From Platerodrilus igneus (taxonomy: Eukaryota > Arthropoda > Insecta > Coleoptera > Lycidae), in assembly GCA_036346225.1 (NCBI GenBank), contig JARFIW010000966.1:620001-684000 (forward strand): DNA of 64,000 bases, given 5' to 3'. Within the stretch, counting starts at the first letter, position 1, and the number at the start of each line of letters is the position of its first letter. The notes under the pieces were generated by a model. That model was not told where the DNA came from. It made no database searches and saw nothing but the letters and a program-made list of their open reading frames with translations. The position numbers and the translations under genes were made by a program. Shown piece after piece: positions 20,537 through 33,382 of this stretch.

Positions 20537-23500
20537 TTGCGAAAATTTATTATGCCTCTCTCAAGAGAAATTAAATTAAATACACCGATTATTGCAGAAA
20601 TGAATAATTTTAATTATCAAGAACATACGCTTTCCAGAATAGGTGGAAACCATGATACGGCTATGGTTGTGTTGCTAAATAAAAATATGTCTAGTGATAC
20701 AAGTGCTAGAGTCAAAACGAGAATCTACAAAACCAAAGAATGAAGTTATTCTATACTCGTTTGCCGTTTCAGGAGTTACAATATTTTCCAAAACCTAGAC
20801 AAAGAGGTGAAATTCCTAAAAACTTTAAGGTGTATGATATACTTGATCCCAGCATCATCTCGTCATTACAAGAGAGCTCGATGTGGTTTAGATGTTAAGT
20901 TGATACTTGTCAAAGAAAGATGGGACAGCTAGCGAATATAATATTCCTTCTTAATCGGTTTAATCTCTAATAAAAACTGTTACTACCCTATTCAGCTACC
21001 GACTATAGTTCCATATACAATTGCATGATAAATTTCCAACACTGCTTGAAAACAGTGTATCAAAAGAAGGGATCTTTGTGGGCAGATGAAGAATTGTCAA
21101 ATGTATTTTTGGGCTTAAAAGGTTTTCATCGAGCAAAAGAAATTACGCCATGCATCGAGAAATATCTTTAGGGAAGTAGTGTTGAAAATAGTAATACCGA
21201 GACTAAAATATTTGGTCTCAATGTTGTAGAAAGTGTACTGGCTGGTAAACACTACTCTCGAGGTATGAGGGGGGTGTCTATGCATTTAGTTAGAAGCAAC
21301 TTTTGCTTGGAGAATTTTTTAAGCTTAACGATATATCGAAAGATTTAGAAGAAAAACTCAAAAATCGACAAAAAAGCACTACCAACAAAGACAATGTTGC
21401 CGCAGCTAGTAATGTAAAAGATATCAAAAAATAAATTAGACACTCCTTAGAACTTGAAAAATTCTCGAAAATACACTATAACGACAATGAAACTTTTCGG
21501 TTCTGGTATGAATTTGTTTATACAATACTTCCGATCCTTAAAAATCTGTCACGAGCACCGCGAAATGCGAATTGGGAATTATACATAAGTGCCTTGAGTG
21601 ATTTGTCTCTGTTTCGCATTTGATAAAACCAATTATTCTCGTTGGGCAAGTGTATTTCTGAAAATTGTATAAATTTGCCAATCGATTTCTTGAAGCTTAT
21701 TTGCAGTTTCTAGCGGGCCATTTTGTTGTAAAGAACACAACAAGAAACTTTAATTGCGTGGCCATTGACCAAATCCTTGAACAAAATCATAATAATAAAC
21801 CAGCAAAAGCCCAAGGAAGAATCTAGGAATGACTAGGAGAGAGGAAGCAAATTTGATTTAATATGAAAATGCGCAAGTAGCTCAAGTTGCACGGAATATT
21901 TGTGGTCTTCTCCTTGATAATAAATAATTATTTCATCGTGAATTTTCCTACACAACAACAGTTCACGATGAATAAATTCAACAGACTGTAAAATTTTTAG
22001 AAAACTAAGGAAACCCATTTTTTCTCGAAGATCCTGTACAGAAGGGTATCAAAATTTTTGCAAAGGGAACTTCCAGGAGAAATCTATACAACTTTTTAGT
22101 CCTATTAAGCGTAGTGAGACGGTAAAGAAAAATGACTTCATAAATGTTAACCGTAAAAAAGAAACCGATAATACCTTAAAGAAGTAGCGGATATCCAATA
22201 ACTGAACTTTTCAAATATCAGTTAACATCAACCTCACTTTTCTTAATCAGAGAAAGATTGCTGGCAAAACCTGACAAATCCCAATTGGTTCACTATATAG
22301 ATGCTAAATGGAAGTCCACAAAGGTAACCGAGGCACCTCAATGTGAAAAGCAAGCGTGTGTAATAGATTTCATGTCATTTGCCAGAGAAGTTCTAGTTAA
22401 AGCTAGGATATTCAAACGTTTGGTGATTTTGCAAAGGTCATCTGGAACGGTACTTGCCAAGCTTGCTACAAAAGTGATCACATCGATATAGTTTTAACAT
22501 TAATAAGGGTAACAGCATAAAGGATTATGAAAGGTTCAGGAGATCTGAACGATCTGCTGTAGAGTATGGTGCACTGAAACTTCAAACCCTGAGAGCTATT
22601 GGTTTTCTCTTAAAAATAAAACCTGCTTCAATTAGTGTTGCAAACTAACTTATCGGTCAAAATTATATTTCTAGCCCCTTTATAATTTATTTAGGAGGTG
22701 TGGTTCAACACGGAAAAGTTGGTTGTCAAGTTTTGAAAAATGTAAGTTACAGAGTAACTCTCTTTAGCGTCTGATCATGAAGAGGCAGATCACCGGATGC
22801 TGTATTATATTCATCACATAGTAAGTGCATAAATCTAGCTAAATTGTTATGTGCTTCACAGACACTGATATCTTTAGTAATTGATTTTACCAATTCTACA
22901 CATTTTGGAAAACTCTCGTCCTTGCTGATACAAGCATTTGCTCACCTGGTATTTTATTATATTTACTACCCATTCATTTCCTGACAGGATATGATATCAG
23001 CAGCAAGATCGGTACCAAAACCTCAATATTAAAATGCAGGATCTATGCTGAAGAATTGTTGCTCTTCTTTGGTAACGAACCCATAAGTAAATACATGATA
23101 ACTAGAGCAGAGCTATTTTTGGTAAAGTGTCTTGGTGGATCCTATATTTCTTTCATGGATTCTCTTAAACACAGTCAATATCATCAAAATTAAATAATAA
23201 ATTTTTAGGTTCTGCCTCTAATCTAAAGTTTTCTTGATCTGCACATAAGAAAAAGTTACTTGAAGTGTTACATTTGGTTAAATGCCACAAATAACAAACA
23301 CACCCTAAATCCAATAGATTGTGGATGGATACATAAAGACGGAAGTCTGATTCTTAACATTATTGAGGATACTGCCATACCAAAAGATTTTCCAAGCCCG
23401 TGTAAATGTGCTAAGTGCTTTGGGAAAAAAACGTGTAACTGTAGAGGTCAAAAAAATTGATTTCTGCGACCTTTGTAATTGCAAACGTCAAAATAAATAT
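20537..23500 (+). pseudogene. Relic of an uncharacterised multi-copy protein with LTGxD (PIN-like) motif
   Basis: A run of broken plus-strand frames is collinear with a large protein that I recall from many arthropod and cnidarian genomes as an uncharacterised repeated family. Landmarks in order are ESVLAGKHYSRGMRG (about 21230), RLLAKPDKSQLVHY (22253), ACVIDFMSFAREV (22353), GNSIKDYERFRRS (22508), HEEADHRMLYYIHH (22779), LTGYDISSKIGTKTS (22981), and CYIWLNATNNKHTLNP with AIPKDFPSPCKCAKC (23260-23430). A shifted CDLCNC ends it. The HEEAD and LTG.D positions resemble acidic residues of PIN/FEN-like nucleases. About twenty disruptions show it is dead. The family assignment is from memory and untested. 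Confidence 0.6.
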
Positions 23501-24279
23501 TTCTTTTAGATACAGTAGTTTTATATTTTTGAAGGTGGATAAATTTACAAACAATATAAAATCTGAAATTGTGGAAAATGTGTCAATCTTCTCCTGCCAA
23601 AATAAAGATAAAAAATTTTAATCTCGGTTTTAGTACAATTTTTATAATCCTGAATTTTTAGAAAAATGTTAATCCTTTCATTGAAAAATTAAAATTGGTT
23701 GAAAACTGACCAAGATAGGGTCGTTATAAAAATAGGCTAAAAGTATCAGTAAATTCAAGATGGTGGCTAAAGTCACGTGACTATTATCGTGTAACCACCT
23801 ACGCTTGGTTGTCACATAAATATATAAAAATATCCTGAAGTGAAACTGAAGACACATTTTATTGCACACGGGAACATAACTGGCGCTATACTAGTAATTT
23901 TTAAATACATTAAAATGAAAAATAGACGATTGCAAACCAATTAGAAAGAGAGAATTTACTTCAGAATATAAAAATTAATGCTCGTATGTTTGTAATGAAT
24001 AAATTTGCATGAAAAATTTTACTTTTAAAATAATTTAGAAGAAGATTGTGCGCGGATTAGCATTTGTGCTTGTAAATTAAAGCCAATAACAAGAAGATCT
24101 ATTACGGTAAAATTAAAAGCAATTTGTTTAGAGAATTTAAGTTATTTATAAGGATTCATATTTTTAAATTACGTCTCATAGTAAAAGTAGAGTCTAAAAG
24201 CCAATTTAATTTAATTTAAGTGTTATTGGAAAACCTACGATTTGGGTTTTTGTCATTACACAAGATAAAAATTAAACAT
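23501..24279. other. AT-rich stretch before the Ty3 element
   Basis: No gene recognised. The minus frame at 23678-23869 has no features. Confidence 0.5.
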
Positions 24280-24283
24280 AACT

Positions 24284-25126
24284 TCTTACATTTAAAAACG
24301 GTAGTTACATTTTAAAAGTTCGATAAATACAACACCGGAAGCGGGGTTTACTAGACACCATCGGTGGTTGGCAGCGCTAATCTTATACAGATTTGGGCGC
24401 GGTCATCTACCAATGACGTCACCCATGCATAAATTTAAGACGTAATTATCGGAAAAAATATATACATTTAAGATAACACATAATACAGCGAACAAAGTAG
24501 AAAATGAAGTACTCACATAAATATGTCTCTGGGTTAAAGTTGGCTTTTATTCCAACTCCATCAGGCTACGGAAGCCCTGCCAAGGTAGACAAAAGTGATA
24601 CGCCCGACGCTCTTCGAACGCGTTCGGACCAGCAATCAGGGCTCCGCTCCGAGTGATTAAAGATGGTCCTTGTTTCGGTGCTGTCTCCGGCTCATTCTCG
24701 GGTCATGCAGTACGGGTTGCCCTAGGTGGCTGCAGATTTCTTACTTACCTATGCAGGGATCGGATTAGGAAAACTAGGTAAAGGCAACAGACAAAGACAA
24801 TTAGACAAAGGAAATCTACATAGATAAGATAAGCACGATACGATACCTCAAAGCGTCAACACTCTTTGAAGATTCTGGCAAAACAGCCACGTTATAGAGA
24901 GAACAGGAAACTTCCCCACTCTTTTGTCTTTTTTCCATCGGCGCGAACTTATTCGTCCAACCCTCTAGGGTCACGCCATCTGCGCAAACTCACTATGACG
25001 TATCGGAAGTACGCGCCTAATCTATTAAAATTCCACGCACCGCGTCTTTTGAAATTATGGCGTGAAACTCCCGTACTTCAAAATTAAACTAATACATATG
25101 TTTAAGGGCCACTTTGGCACGTAACA
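24284..25126 (-). repeat. 3' LTR of the Ty3 element (843 bp)
   Basis: It is the direct partner of 33400-34236, with 7 extra bases near 24783 and one fewer G near 24651. In element orientation the upstream flank is not purine-rich (ends TTTGTCGCGAT), so the polypurine tract is weak or absent. ORFs within it, such as 24866-25087, are shadows shared by both LTRs. Confidence 0.95.
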
Positions 25127-27840
25127 ATCGCGACAAAGCCACAAAAGAAAAAACTTAAAAAAGAAAAAGTCTGTTAGCACAGTAACAGCTTAAAATCTAA
25201 GACCTAACTACCCTATATAAAACCTAACTTAAAACCTACAAAATGTTTATATAAGGCGCCACCTGGTTTTTTGACCGATAACACGTCTACCGAATTACCA
25301 GGAAACGGAATAGGTAGCCCGATAGTCTTTGACTACACTAATTATCGACAGCACAAATTTGTCGGGGAGCATGAAACACTACTTAAACTAAAACGAGTGC
25401 GACAAGTCGCCTAACCTATCTAAACCTATCTAAACTAAAACTAACATTAAAGTTCTTAACGAGCAAACACACATGAATGTTGCATCAAAACTATTCTTCT
25501 TTTTGGCAAGAAGTGCCCAAATTTAAAAATGTTCATAGAGTGCGTCACTCTGCACTCTAGCAAATTTTGTTACTGGTACTTTGGTTTTATAACGATACAC
25601 ATTAAAACTTGTCCATGACATAGTTGTGAATCAACAAATTTACCAAAAGTACCACCCTACTAAATCCTTATGTACTAACCTGACAAATTACATTTCTATA
25701 TCGGGTTAGCTTTTTCACTTAAATTCAAGAAAGATAATTCCCACGTCTGGTCATAGATACCACACGTTAGGACGATAAAAAGATAAAACAAGATCTCAAA
25801 TTGTTGGTAAAGATAGTAGATAAGATAATGATATTAAGCTTAAGTTGTTATCCTCAAAGGTAATAGACAAGATAACGGTATTAAGCTTTAGCTTTATTTG
25901 AGATACTAGATAAGATAACGCGATATTAAGCTAAAGTGACTATTAGAGATAGTAGGTAAGGTAACGCGATATTAAACAAAAGTTATCACTAAAGATAACA
26001 GGTAAGATAACGCGAAATAACTCGAAGTTATTCCTAACGGTAGTCGGTAAGATAACGAGAAATTAAACCAAAATTATTACTAACGGTAGTCGGTAAGATA
26101 ACGATATTAAACTAAGGTTATTATTATAGGTAATCAGTAAGATAACGATATTAAAATTAAGGGTATTATCAAGGATAATAAAGAAGACAAGGGTATTGAC
26201 CTAGTTATTACCCAAGACAATGAATAAATTAAGGTAGAGTGGCTCCAGTAGAGCCGTTTAAATGGGGATTGACTCGTGCCCTCTAAAAAGAAACCTGTGA
26301 AGCAGGTCCGTTTGCAAGAAACGGCACGAGAGACCGGCAAAGACATTTGGGTGCATTCCTGCACCCGGCGATAATCGATATCGGTGAAACAATCACCCGA
26401 TACCCACACGGTATATAAGATATACACATCCACTCACACATTCACACACTCATACATACCTTCACTGCCAGAGCCCATGCGCTGACAGCGGCACCGCATG
26501 ACCCCACGAAAGATTCGCAGAGACATGGCCCAGGTGTCTGTGAAAACCTCCCGCGCAACCACACGGTGACTAACAGAAATGAAAAAGGCAGTAGAAACAG
26601 GAACGGTAAAAAGAAGGAGGTTGGTTTTTTGGAGTGCATAAGAGACACTTCCAGGTAGAAGAAAGTAGAGGAAGGGCTCGCATTGAGCAAAAGAGACAGA
26701 AAAAAAGGTGGATAGCAAAGCGCTACTCAACCAGCCAATGTGGCCAGTCGCTCGGAGTGAGGGAACATCACTCTTATGTGGCAGACGGGTGTTCCGGGAC
26801 AAGAACAGGTCCACCGAAAGAAGAATAAGGCATAGCGGAGACAGCGGGATAAGACAAAGTATAGTTTTTGGACAAGCGTCCAAGAGAAGGTAGAGAGTTG
26901 TCCCTGTTAAACACAGCGCAGTCTGAAGGACCACCTGCGATATTAATCCGACAAGATAAGGTATAACATATGTTAACATTCACCTAAGAGAACTAGTACG
27001 ATCATTTTCCTAACGAGTGCATCCACTACGATAAGAAAATCAGACAAAAGTTGGCACGACAACTTAAAAGTATCATTACAGATACAAACACACAAAAACA
27101 AACTGTTTTAAGGTAGTATTTCAAAACGGTAGCACCCTAATCACACAAAAATGTCCAATTATAAGCAGTTAAATACAGGTGCACTGTCCCCATATGCTAA
27201 AACAACCGAGAATTTAATAAGATAACAATAAGAAGCAATAGCACCTCACCACAAAGTTCAATAAAAAAACAATGAAAAAAAATGTTATGGTGATTTCGTA
27301 AAAAAAAGAAACAAATAATGATGTGGTATAATGTGGGCGACTGCAATAATTCAGAGGAAAAACACATGGAATAGACAATCCTAGTTTTTTGCAACTGCGA
27401 ATATGAACTATTTCTTTCAATGGCATAGGTCGCGAACACTATGTGAGCCCAAAGAAGAAAGCATTCACTCTAACATCACCTAAAACCAATCATAAAAATT
27501 CAATGAGTTATTGCAACCAAAGTTACGACAATTACCACACAATTAAACCATGTAAGAAAAATACTAAAAACCAAATAATATGTAGTAGGAAAAGTTCAGG
27601 GGTTAATTAAATGAAAGACAGAGTTATATTGGGGGGTGTAGAGAATAAAGTGATATATAAGTAACGGTATGATCAAGGAAAAGGCAACCCAAAGAAAAAG
27701 ATAGCTAAATTGAGGTAAGTAAAGTTAAACGTGTAAGAGATTATATACTGTATGAGAGAGGGAATAAGTTATTAAAGTTAACTAATTGATGGTGAGAACA
27801 AGAAATATTAGGTAAATAGTGAGGAGCATGGAACATGAAA
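25127..27840 (-). other. Long untranslated 3' region of the Ty3 element
   Basis: There are 2.7 kb between the integrase stop and the 3' LTR. It contains the 45-bp minisatellite (25805-26195) and GC-richer sequence around 26250-26900 that opens several overlapping frames on both strands. The longest, 26434-26979 minus, has 181 codons. None shows envelope features such as an ordered signal peptide, cleavage site and membrane anchor. I treat it as non-coding but unusual. Confidence 0.5.
25805..26195. repeat. 45-bp degenerate minisatellite inside the Ty3 element
   Basis: About eight units of 44-46 bases carry the core ggtaagataacg followed by atattaa and a TTATTA step (plus strand). Unit starts can be seen near 25811, 25858, 25902, 25946, 25992, 26037, 26083 and 26127. 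Confidence 0.8.
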
Positions 27841-27843
27841 AAC

Positions 27844-28557
27844 TTAAGTAGCATTTGGGTCAGCAGAGAATGGCTTAAGGTCTTTAATATGCCACCTGCC
27901 TTGGCGTTTTCCTTCAGCATCCTGAAGTTCATAGATAAGGGGACTAATGACACGAATAACCTTACAAAGAATGAATTTAGGGGCTAATTTTGAAGAAAAT
28001 TTCTTAGATGCATCCGATAAGACATAATTCTTTTTCCAAACTTGTTCGCCCAAGGCGAAGGAAATATTTCGTTTACGTAGATTATAATGGTCCTTACTCT
28101 TTTCGTAAGCTTTTAACAAATTTTTTCTAACGTCGTTAAAGATAGAAGGTAATGACTGTTGGTCCTTGTCCCAACGTACTTTATCGTCAAATTCAATTAC
28201 GTTAGTATCGTCAGGCACTAAACCATAGTAACTCCCATCGATTGGGGTATATCTTCCAAAAACAAGAAATGACGGAGTGAATTGGGTTGCTTCGTGTTTA
28301 GATGTACGCAAAGCTTGAGCAATTTTAAAGATATGTTCATCCCATGTAGTATGGTCTGAATCAATATAGGAAGAAATAGCGGTAATTAAAACTCTATTTA
28401 CTCTTTCGGTAGGGTTTACTTGGGGGGTGGTATTTTGCGTTAAACCAAATTTTTTGTACTTTGTAACTTTTAACGAAATTCTGAAAATCTTTAGAGATAA
28501 ATTGTGCCCCTTTGTCACAAAGAATAATTTGAGGGACACCAAAGATAAGAAATACAT
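27844..28557 (-). pseudogene. Ty3 integrase C-terminal part
   Basis: The frame continues the integrase after a one-base shift at the run of six G at about 28423-28428. It carries the catalytic-glutamate segment (TERVNR) soon after the shift, the core-domain end, and a C-terminal region with LGEQVWKKNYVLS and a GRWHIKDLKPF block typical of the end of Ty3 pol. The first ~40 codons upstream of the shift are out-of-frame shadow. It ends at 27844. Confidence 0.85.
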
Positions 28558-30420
28558 TTTGTTCTAGGAATTTAATTATAGCTGCAGATGTAGCTTTACG
28601 TAAGGGTTGCACCATAACAAATTTAGAAAACCAATCGGTGACAACTAAAAGATATGGATTACCTCTTTTCGATCGAGGGAAAGGTCCTAATAAGTCAAGC
28701 GATATTAATTGAAAGGGATAAGATACACGTTTAAAGTTACCCATTAAACCAGGACGAGCATCTTGTGAACTCTTATGAGAGCCACAAATTTTACAGCTCT
28801 TAATGTAGCGACAAACAGATTTAAGTGTGGGCCAGTAATATAATTCAGATATTTTAGCGAGAGTTTTTGTAACACCAAGGTGTGCAGCTATAGGATCATC
28901 GTGACATAATTTGAGCACCTCACTGCGGTTTGCAGTGGGCACGACCAGTTTCCATTCAGGGATATTCGATATTTTATGTGGAGACGAAGATACAAATTTA
29001 TATAGTCTATTATTAGTTACACGAAAGGTAGGGAATTTGTCGGGGTTATCGGAAACTTTTTTAATCATATTGAGGTACCAGGTATCCAGAATTAAATTTG
29101 GAAGGTTAAGAGAAACGACATCACGAGATAAGGCATCAGGTACGATATTTAATTTGCCAGGCCTATGCCTAACGTCAAAAGTGAATTGAGATATACGCAA
29201 GTTCCATCTTGCCAAACGACCTGCGGGCTGTTTCAAGTTATTAAGCCAAGTGAGAGCTGCACAATCAGTGATTACGGTAAAGTGTGTACCTTCAACATAT
29301 CCTCTAAATTTCTCGATGCCAAAGATATCGCCCAATAATTCTCGTTCGGTAGCAGAGTATTTTTGTTCGGCAGAAGTTAAGGCACGACTTGCATATGCGA
29401 TAGGATGTTCTAAACCATTGCTTACCTGGAACAACATTGCGCCTAAACCAGTAAGTGAGGCATCGGTTTGTATATAAAACTTTTCATAGAAATTTGGTGA
29501 GATTAAGATAGGTGCTGAAGTGATTAATGTTTTAATTTGTTCGAAAGCCTGTTGAGATTCTAAATTCCAGTCGATAGTTTGAGATTTCTTTTTATTTTTA
29601 ATTAAAGCGGTAATGGTTGCAGATATAGTTGAAAGATTGGGCAGAAAGATGCGATAATAGCTAATCATTCCAATTAAACGTTTGATTTCGGTAACAGTTT
29701 TAGGTGTTTTGAATTTAGTAATAGCGTCGACTTTAGCGGGATCTGCTCGTAAGCCAGTTCCATCGATAATAAAACCAAGAAATGTAAGAGATGAACAACA
29801 AAATCGACACTTTTCCCAGTTTATCTTAAACCCTGCTGCATTTAAGCGTTCTGCAACCTCATTTAATGTAGCGATATGTTCATCAAAGGAACTTGAGATA
29901 ACTAAGATATCATCCAAAAATACAAAGGCACGTTCCTGGTGTAAGATAGGACCTAACGTTTGATCCATAGTACGTTGTAGGGTTTGTGGAGCGTTACAAA
30001 GACCAAATGGCAAAAAATTATATTCGTAAAGACCTCGGCCTGGAACACAAAAAGCAGTTTTTTGACGAGAAGATAGGTCGAGAGGTATCTAAAAAAAAGC
30101 TTGTCTAAGGTCGATAAATGAGATAAATTTTGCGTTTCGAAGCCGGCTTAAAATCGAGTCAGTTCTAGGTAGAGGATAAGCATCTGAAACAGTCACGGAA
30201 TTCAACTTTCTGCCATCAAAACAGACACGCCATTCGTCATTCTTTTTCCGAACTATTAATACGGGAGACGTCCAAGGTGAGTTTCAGGGAGAGATAACAC
30301 CAGATTCTAACATTTTATCTATTTCAGCATGTAAATGCTTTTGTAATGAGGGCGATAACGGATATTGACGTTGCTTAAAAGGGAGGGCATCACCTGTAGA
30401 GATAACGTGTGTTGCAGTTG
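28394..30420 (-). pseudogene. Ty3 pol: reverse transcriptase, RNase H and integrase N-terminal and core
   Basis: The intact frame 28394-30013 encodes 539 residues. It starts inside the RT at MPFGLCNAP and has the FLDD active-site box at residues 32-35, then the thumb region. RNase H follows, with IQTDASLTGLGAML, the ATEREL glutamate and the ITDC aspartate, then HRPGKLNIVPDALSR. The integrase has an HHCC finger (AHLG to CKIC), a first catalytic D in SLDLLG and a second in CDKGAQF. Upstream, 30014-30420 holds the RT fingers (SPVLIVRKKN, FDGRKLNSVT) with at least one stop and a shift, so pol is broken there. Plus-strand frames in this span are shadows. Confidence 0.93.
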
Positions 30421-31300
30421 TCACGTATTAAGTTTACGAAATTTGTCAATTGTAGCGTTAAGAGTTACATTTTGGGAGTCAGTAAGAGAAATTTTGTTAG
30501 ATATTCCTGTAGATGCACAGGAGTTCGTTTTAAGAGAAGTTTGCCATGAAAAATCCTGGAAATAAAGTGACAGATTAAAAAGTTTACAGAAATCCACACC
30601 TAGTAGAAAAGGATAAGCTAATGCAGGCACAATCAAAAATAAAACGTCACGTTCAAGAGAATCTACTCGAATTTTTAATTTAAGGGAACCGGTTACATGT
30701 ATTTGATTATCGTCAGCTAAATTTATGGAAGTTTTTTCGGGAATAATTTGAATTTTGATAATTTGATAATTTAGATAATTGATGTAAACCTTCGTTATTT
30801 ATAAGGGAACATGAGGAACCTGTATCCAATAAAGCAATTACATTTAAGTAACTTATTGAGATAGATAAGTGTGGACGGTTATCGAAGGGTTTTTTAACAA
30901 GTTGTGAAACGGCAGCAGTCTTTTTATGGTAAAAGGAATTGGCGGTTTGTAACCACTTAGACCACTCGGATGGAGTAGTATAGCATAATTCTTCTAATGA
31001 AGGTAAGGCATTTTGAACATTAACAGTAGCGGTATTATTGTTAGATAAATTTAATAACGGTACAGCGTTAGAAGTAGTTTTATAATTTGAATTTATTGAC
31101 GTCTGGGTCCGTTGAATGATTGGTGATGAGGACGATTTTGAATCCTTGAGATATTCACGCCCTGATTTGGAATATCTCGACGGGAGTTCCCGATACATTA
31201 GGATTACAGTTGGTGCAGTTAGATTTGTAGATATTTGAGCGGCCACAACCATAACAAAAAATATTTCTGGGGTATGTGCAGACATTATAGTTATGTCCAC
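30421..31300 (-). pseudogene. Ty3 protease region, broken
   Basis: A 195-codon frame (30713-31300) overlaps the 3' end of gag by 146 bases in another frame, as expected if pol is reached by frameshifting. It has the aspartic protease motif LLDTGSSCSLI with the catalytic D at residue 159. The frame stops at 30713 near a cluster of short duplicated bases. The rest of the protease (PFLLGVDF) continues in the 30421-30636 frame. The break lies between the two halves of the protease fold. Confidence 0.85.
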
Positions 31301-32414
31301 TTCTCTTACAGTTCCAACAGGTAAGTGAGTTATTAGTTACGGTAGAAGGAACGTTAAGGGTAGATACTTTATGGGAAGCTCGAGCTTGGCAAGCTAAATC
31401 GGGTTCTAAAAGGCCAGACTGTTTCTCTGGGGGCGGACGATATTTATCAATCCTTAACTTCACTTCCTGGAGAGAACGACATAGATTTTTAAAGTGGGCT
31501 AACGAAGAGATTTGCTGTAATGCCAAACGTTCCCAGAAATACGGGTTTAAATTTCTAAGTAACTGATCGATAATTTCGGATTCTAAAGGTTTTTTGTCGA
31601 GTCTGCTATATAAAGCTTCTAATGAGGTAATAAAAGAAACAACATTTTCGTCAGGACCTTGGGTTCGATTACGTATCTCGTTCCAAAGGTCGGTAATATA
31701 ACCATGAGGTAGGAAGTCTCGTTTCAAACACGCAACTAACTCCTCCCAGGTAGAAATTTGGTCTCGGATGTTTCTGTACCATATCAACGCTGAGTCTGAA
31801 AACAAGTCACCTGCTGAGACAAATAAGTCCTGGTCTGTACACTGCCGAAAAATTTTGAAGTCGTTAATACGGTCAAGAAAGGACGATAGAGGGACCTGCA
31901 AATCAAACCCTTGAAAAGTGAGACCCCATTTGTATAAAGGTATAGATTTCCCTAATGGTTTAGGTTGAGCAAGTACGAGATTTGAAAAGGGTAACGATAT
32001 ATCTACGTCTGCATTTGGATTAAGTCTTTCAAGAACAATTCCTTCAAGTAATAATATTTCGGACAATAAACTTTGTTTAGCTTGGGTCGCTTGCTCGTCG
32101 TCATATAAGGATAATAATTCGATACGTTGTTTGACGTGCGTTAATTTCGAAGCCAATCGCCCTAGCTCTACATCACTGGGACGGGGATCTGTTCTATTTA
32201 TTATACCAGATATGTCGTCCAAAGAAAGTTTAATTTCAGATACGTTATGAGGCCAATCAGAAACAGGTTTCTTTAAGATAGCAATGCCTTTCGTTTCCTG
32301 GGCTAAAATGGCCCTGAGCTGAGATCTCCGGTCATTTTGATTAGATGCCGGCGTAATATTTCTACATTCAATCTCGTAAATTAACTCAAGCGATTTTAAA
32401 TGTGAAACATTCAT
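31155..32414 (-). CDS. gag: Ty3 gag
   Basis: This frame gives 419 residues, intact from MNVSHLKSLELIYEIE. The N-terminal ~130 residues are helical with leucine-rich runs. From about 165 to 330 is a capsid-like region (LSSFLDRINDFKIFR, then LIWYRNIRDQISTWEEL). Two zinc knuckles end the protein: CWNCKRSGHNYNVC at 366-379, a canonical CX2CX4HX4C, and a variant CYGCGRSNIYKSNC from 387 that lacks the histidine. Gag packages the element RNA in cytoplasmic particles. As the only unbroken gene of the element it may still yield protein. Upstream is a ~985-bp leader to the 5' LTR. Confidence 0.9.
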   Translation of the reverse strand: MNVSHLKSLELIYEIECRNITPASNQNDRRSQLRAILAQETKGIAILKKPVSDWPHNVSEIKLSLDDISGIINRTDPRPSDVELGRLASKLTHVKQRIELLSLYDDEQATQAKQSLLSEILLLEGIVLERLNPNADVDISLPFSNLVLAQPKPLGKSIPLYKWGLTFQGFDLQVPLSSFLDRINDFKIFRQCTDQDLFVSAGDLFSDSALIWYRNIRDQISTWEELVACLKRDFLPHGYITDLWNEIRNRTQGPDENVVSFITSLEALYSRLDKKPLESEIIDQLLRNLNPYFWERLALQQISSLAHFKNLCRSLQEVKLRIDKYRPPPEKQSGLLEPDLACQARASHKVSTLNVPSTVTNNSLTCWNCKRSGHNYNVCTYPRNIFCYGCGRSNIYKSNCTNCNPNVSGTPVEIFQIRA

Positions 32415-33382
32415 TTTGGATTTCTATTTGAGACACGATATATGAGATATGCGATACTGACGTAAAACAGAAAGTAAAAAAACGTTACAGCTACTTCAAG
32501 TTAGTACGATTAGATATTTACGGATGAAAACTTGCTATGAACGTCACTGGTAAAGGATAATATTCAAGTTTTATCACGTTAAGTAACCAAAAAACTAAAA
32601 AAAAACACGTTTAGACTATATGCAGACAAGGTTAGTATTTAACAAAGGGATATATCCTTGATAAACTACAGAAAGGCACTCCAAATTAGAAAAACCCGTA
32701 CGTAATGTGTTGTTTAACCAATAGCAACAAAAATCCATAGTTTGACGTTACATAAAAAGATATTAAAAAGGCAATTTATTTCAATAACGTTTGTAACATA
32801 AGGTTTCTTTAAAATACGTTCAAATATTCTAATCAAACAGGGAAATGCCTAAGGCACCTTTTTTTTTTAGATATTGTAAACACGCAAGGTAATTTATGTA
32901 CAGCTTTTTTTAAAAAAACAGGAAGGGTTATAAATAGATAATTTTTATAATAAAGGCATGCATTACTTATTGATTGATTTAATATTTTGTTTAGATAATT
33001 CGCTTACCCGTTTAGTACAGAACTAAGGTTAACATATAAATCCTTCTAAAACTTGAAATTAAAGTTTATAACCACTAAACACATATTTCAGATATAGACT
33101 TCATTTAGAGTTACAGTAAATTAATCAATGTAGCATTTTTAAGACAAAGGATATAAATCACAATAACCTCAAAATGACGGTTTTCATTACAACCGCTGAC
33201 ATGTCAATTCAGGGAAATCTCTGGGGAATTTCACAAGATACCAACCTGAAATTTAAAATTCACAAATATCTTAGTAAACATAGATAATGACATTTATTGA
33301 TTTAATTTAGATGAAAAAGCTGTTTAAACATTAATTAATACATTCCATAGGCATACAGGAATTATACCACCTAAAAAAACAA
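32415..33382. other. Untranslated leader of the Ty3 element
   Basis: It lies between the gag start and the PBS. AT-rich with no coding potential; unusually long for a leader. Confidence 0.7.

Noticed and set aside
26434..26979. 181-codon minus ORF in the Ty3 3' region, considered as an envelope gene
   Set aside because: Hydrophobic runs are scattered, with no ordered signal peptide, cleavage site or anchor, and overlapping frames open on both strands. GC-richer sequence explains the open frames.
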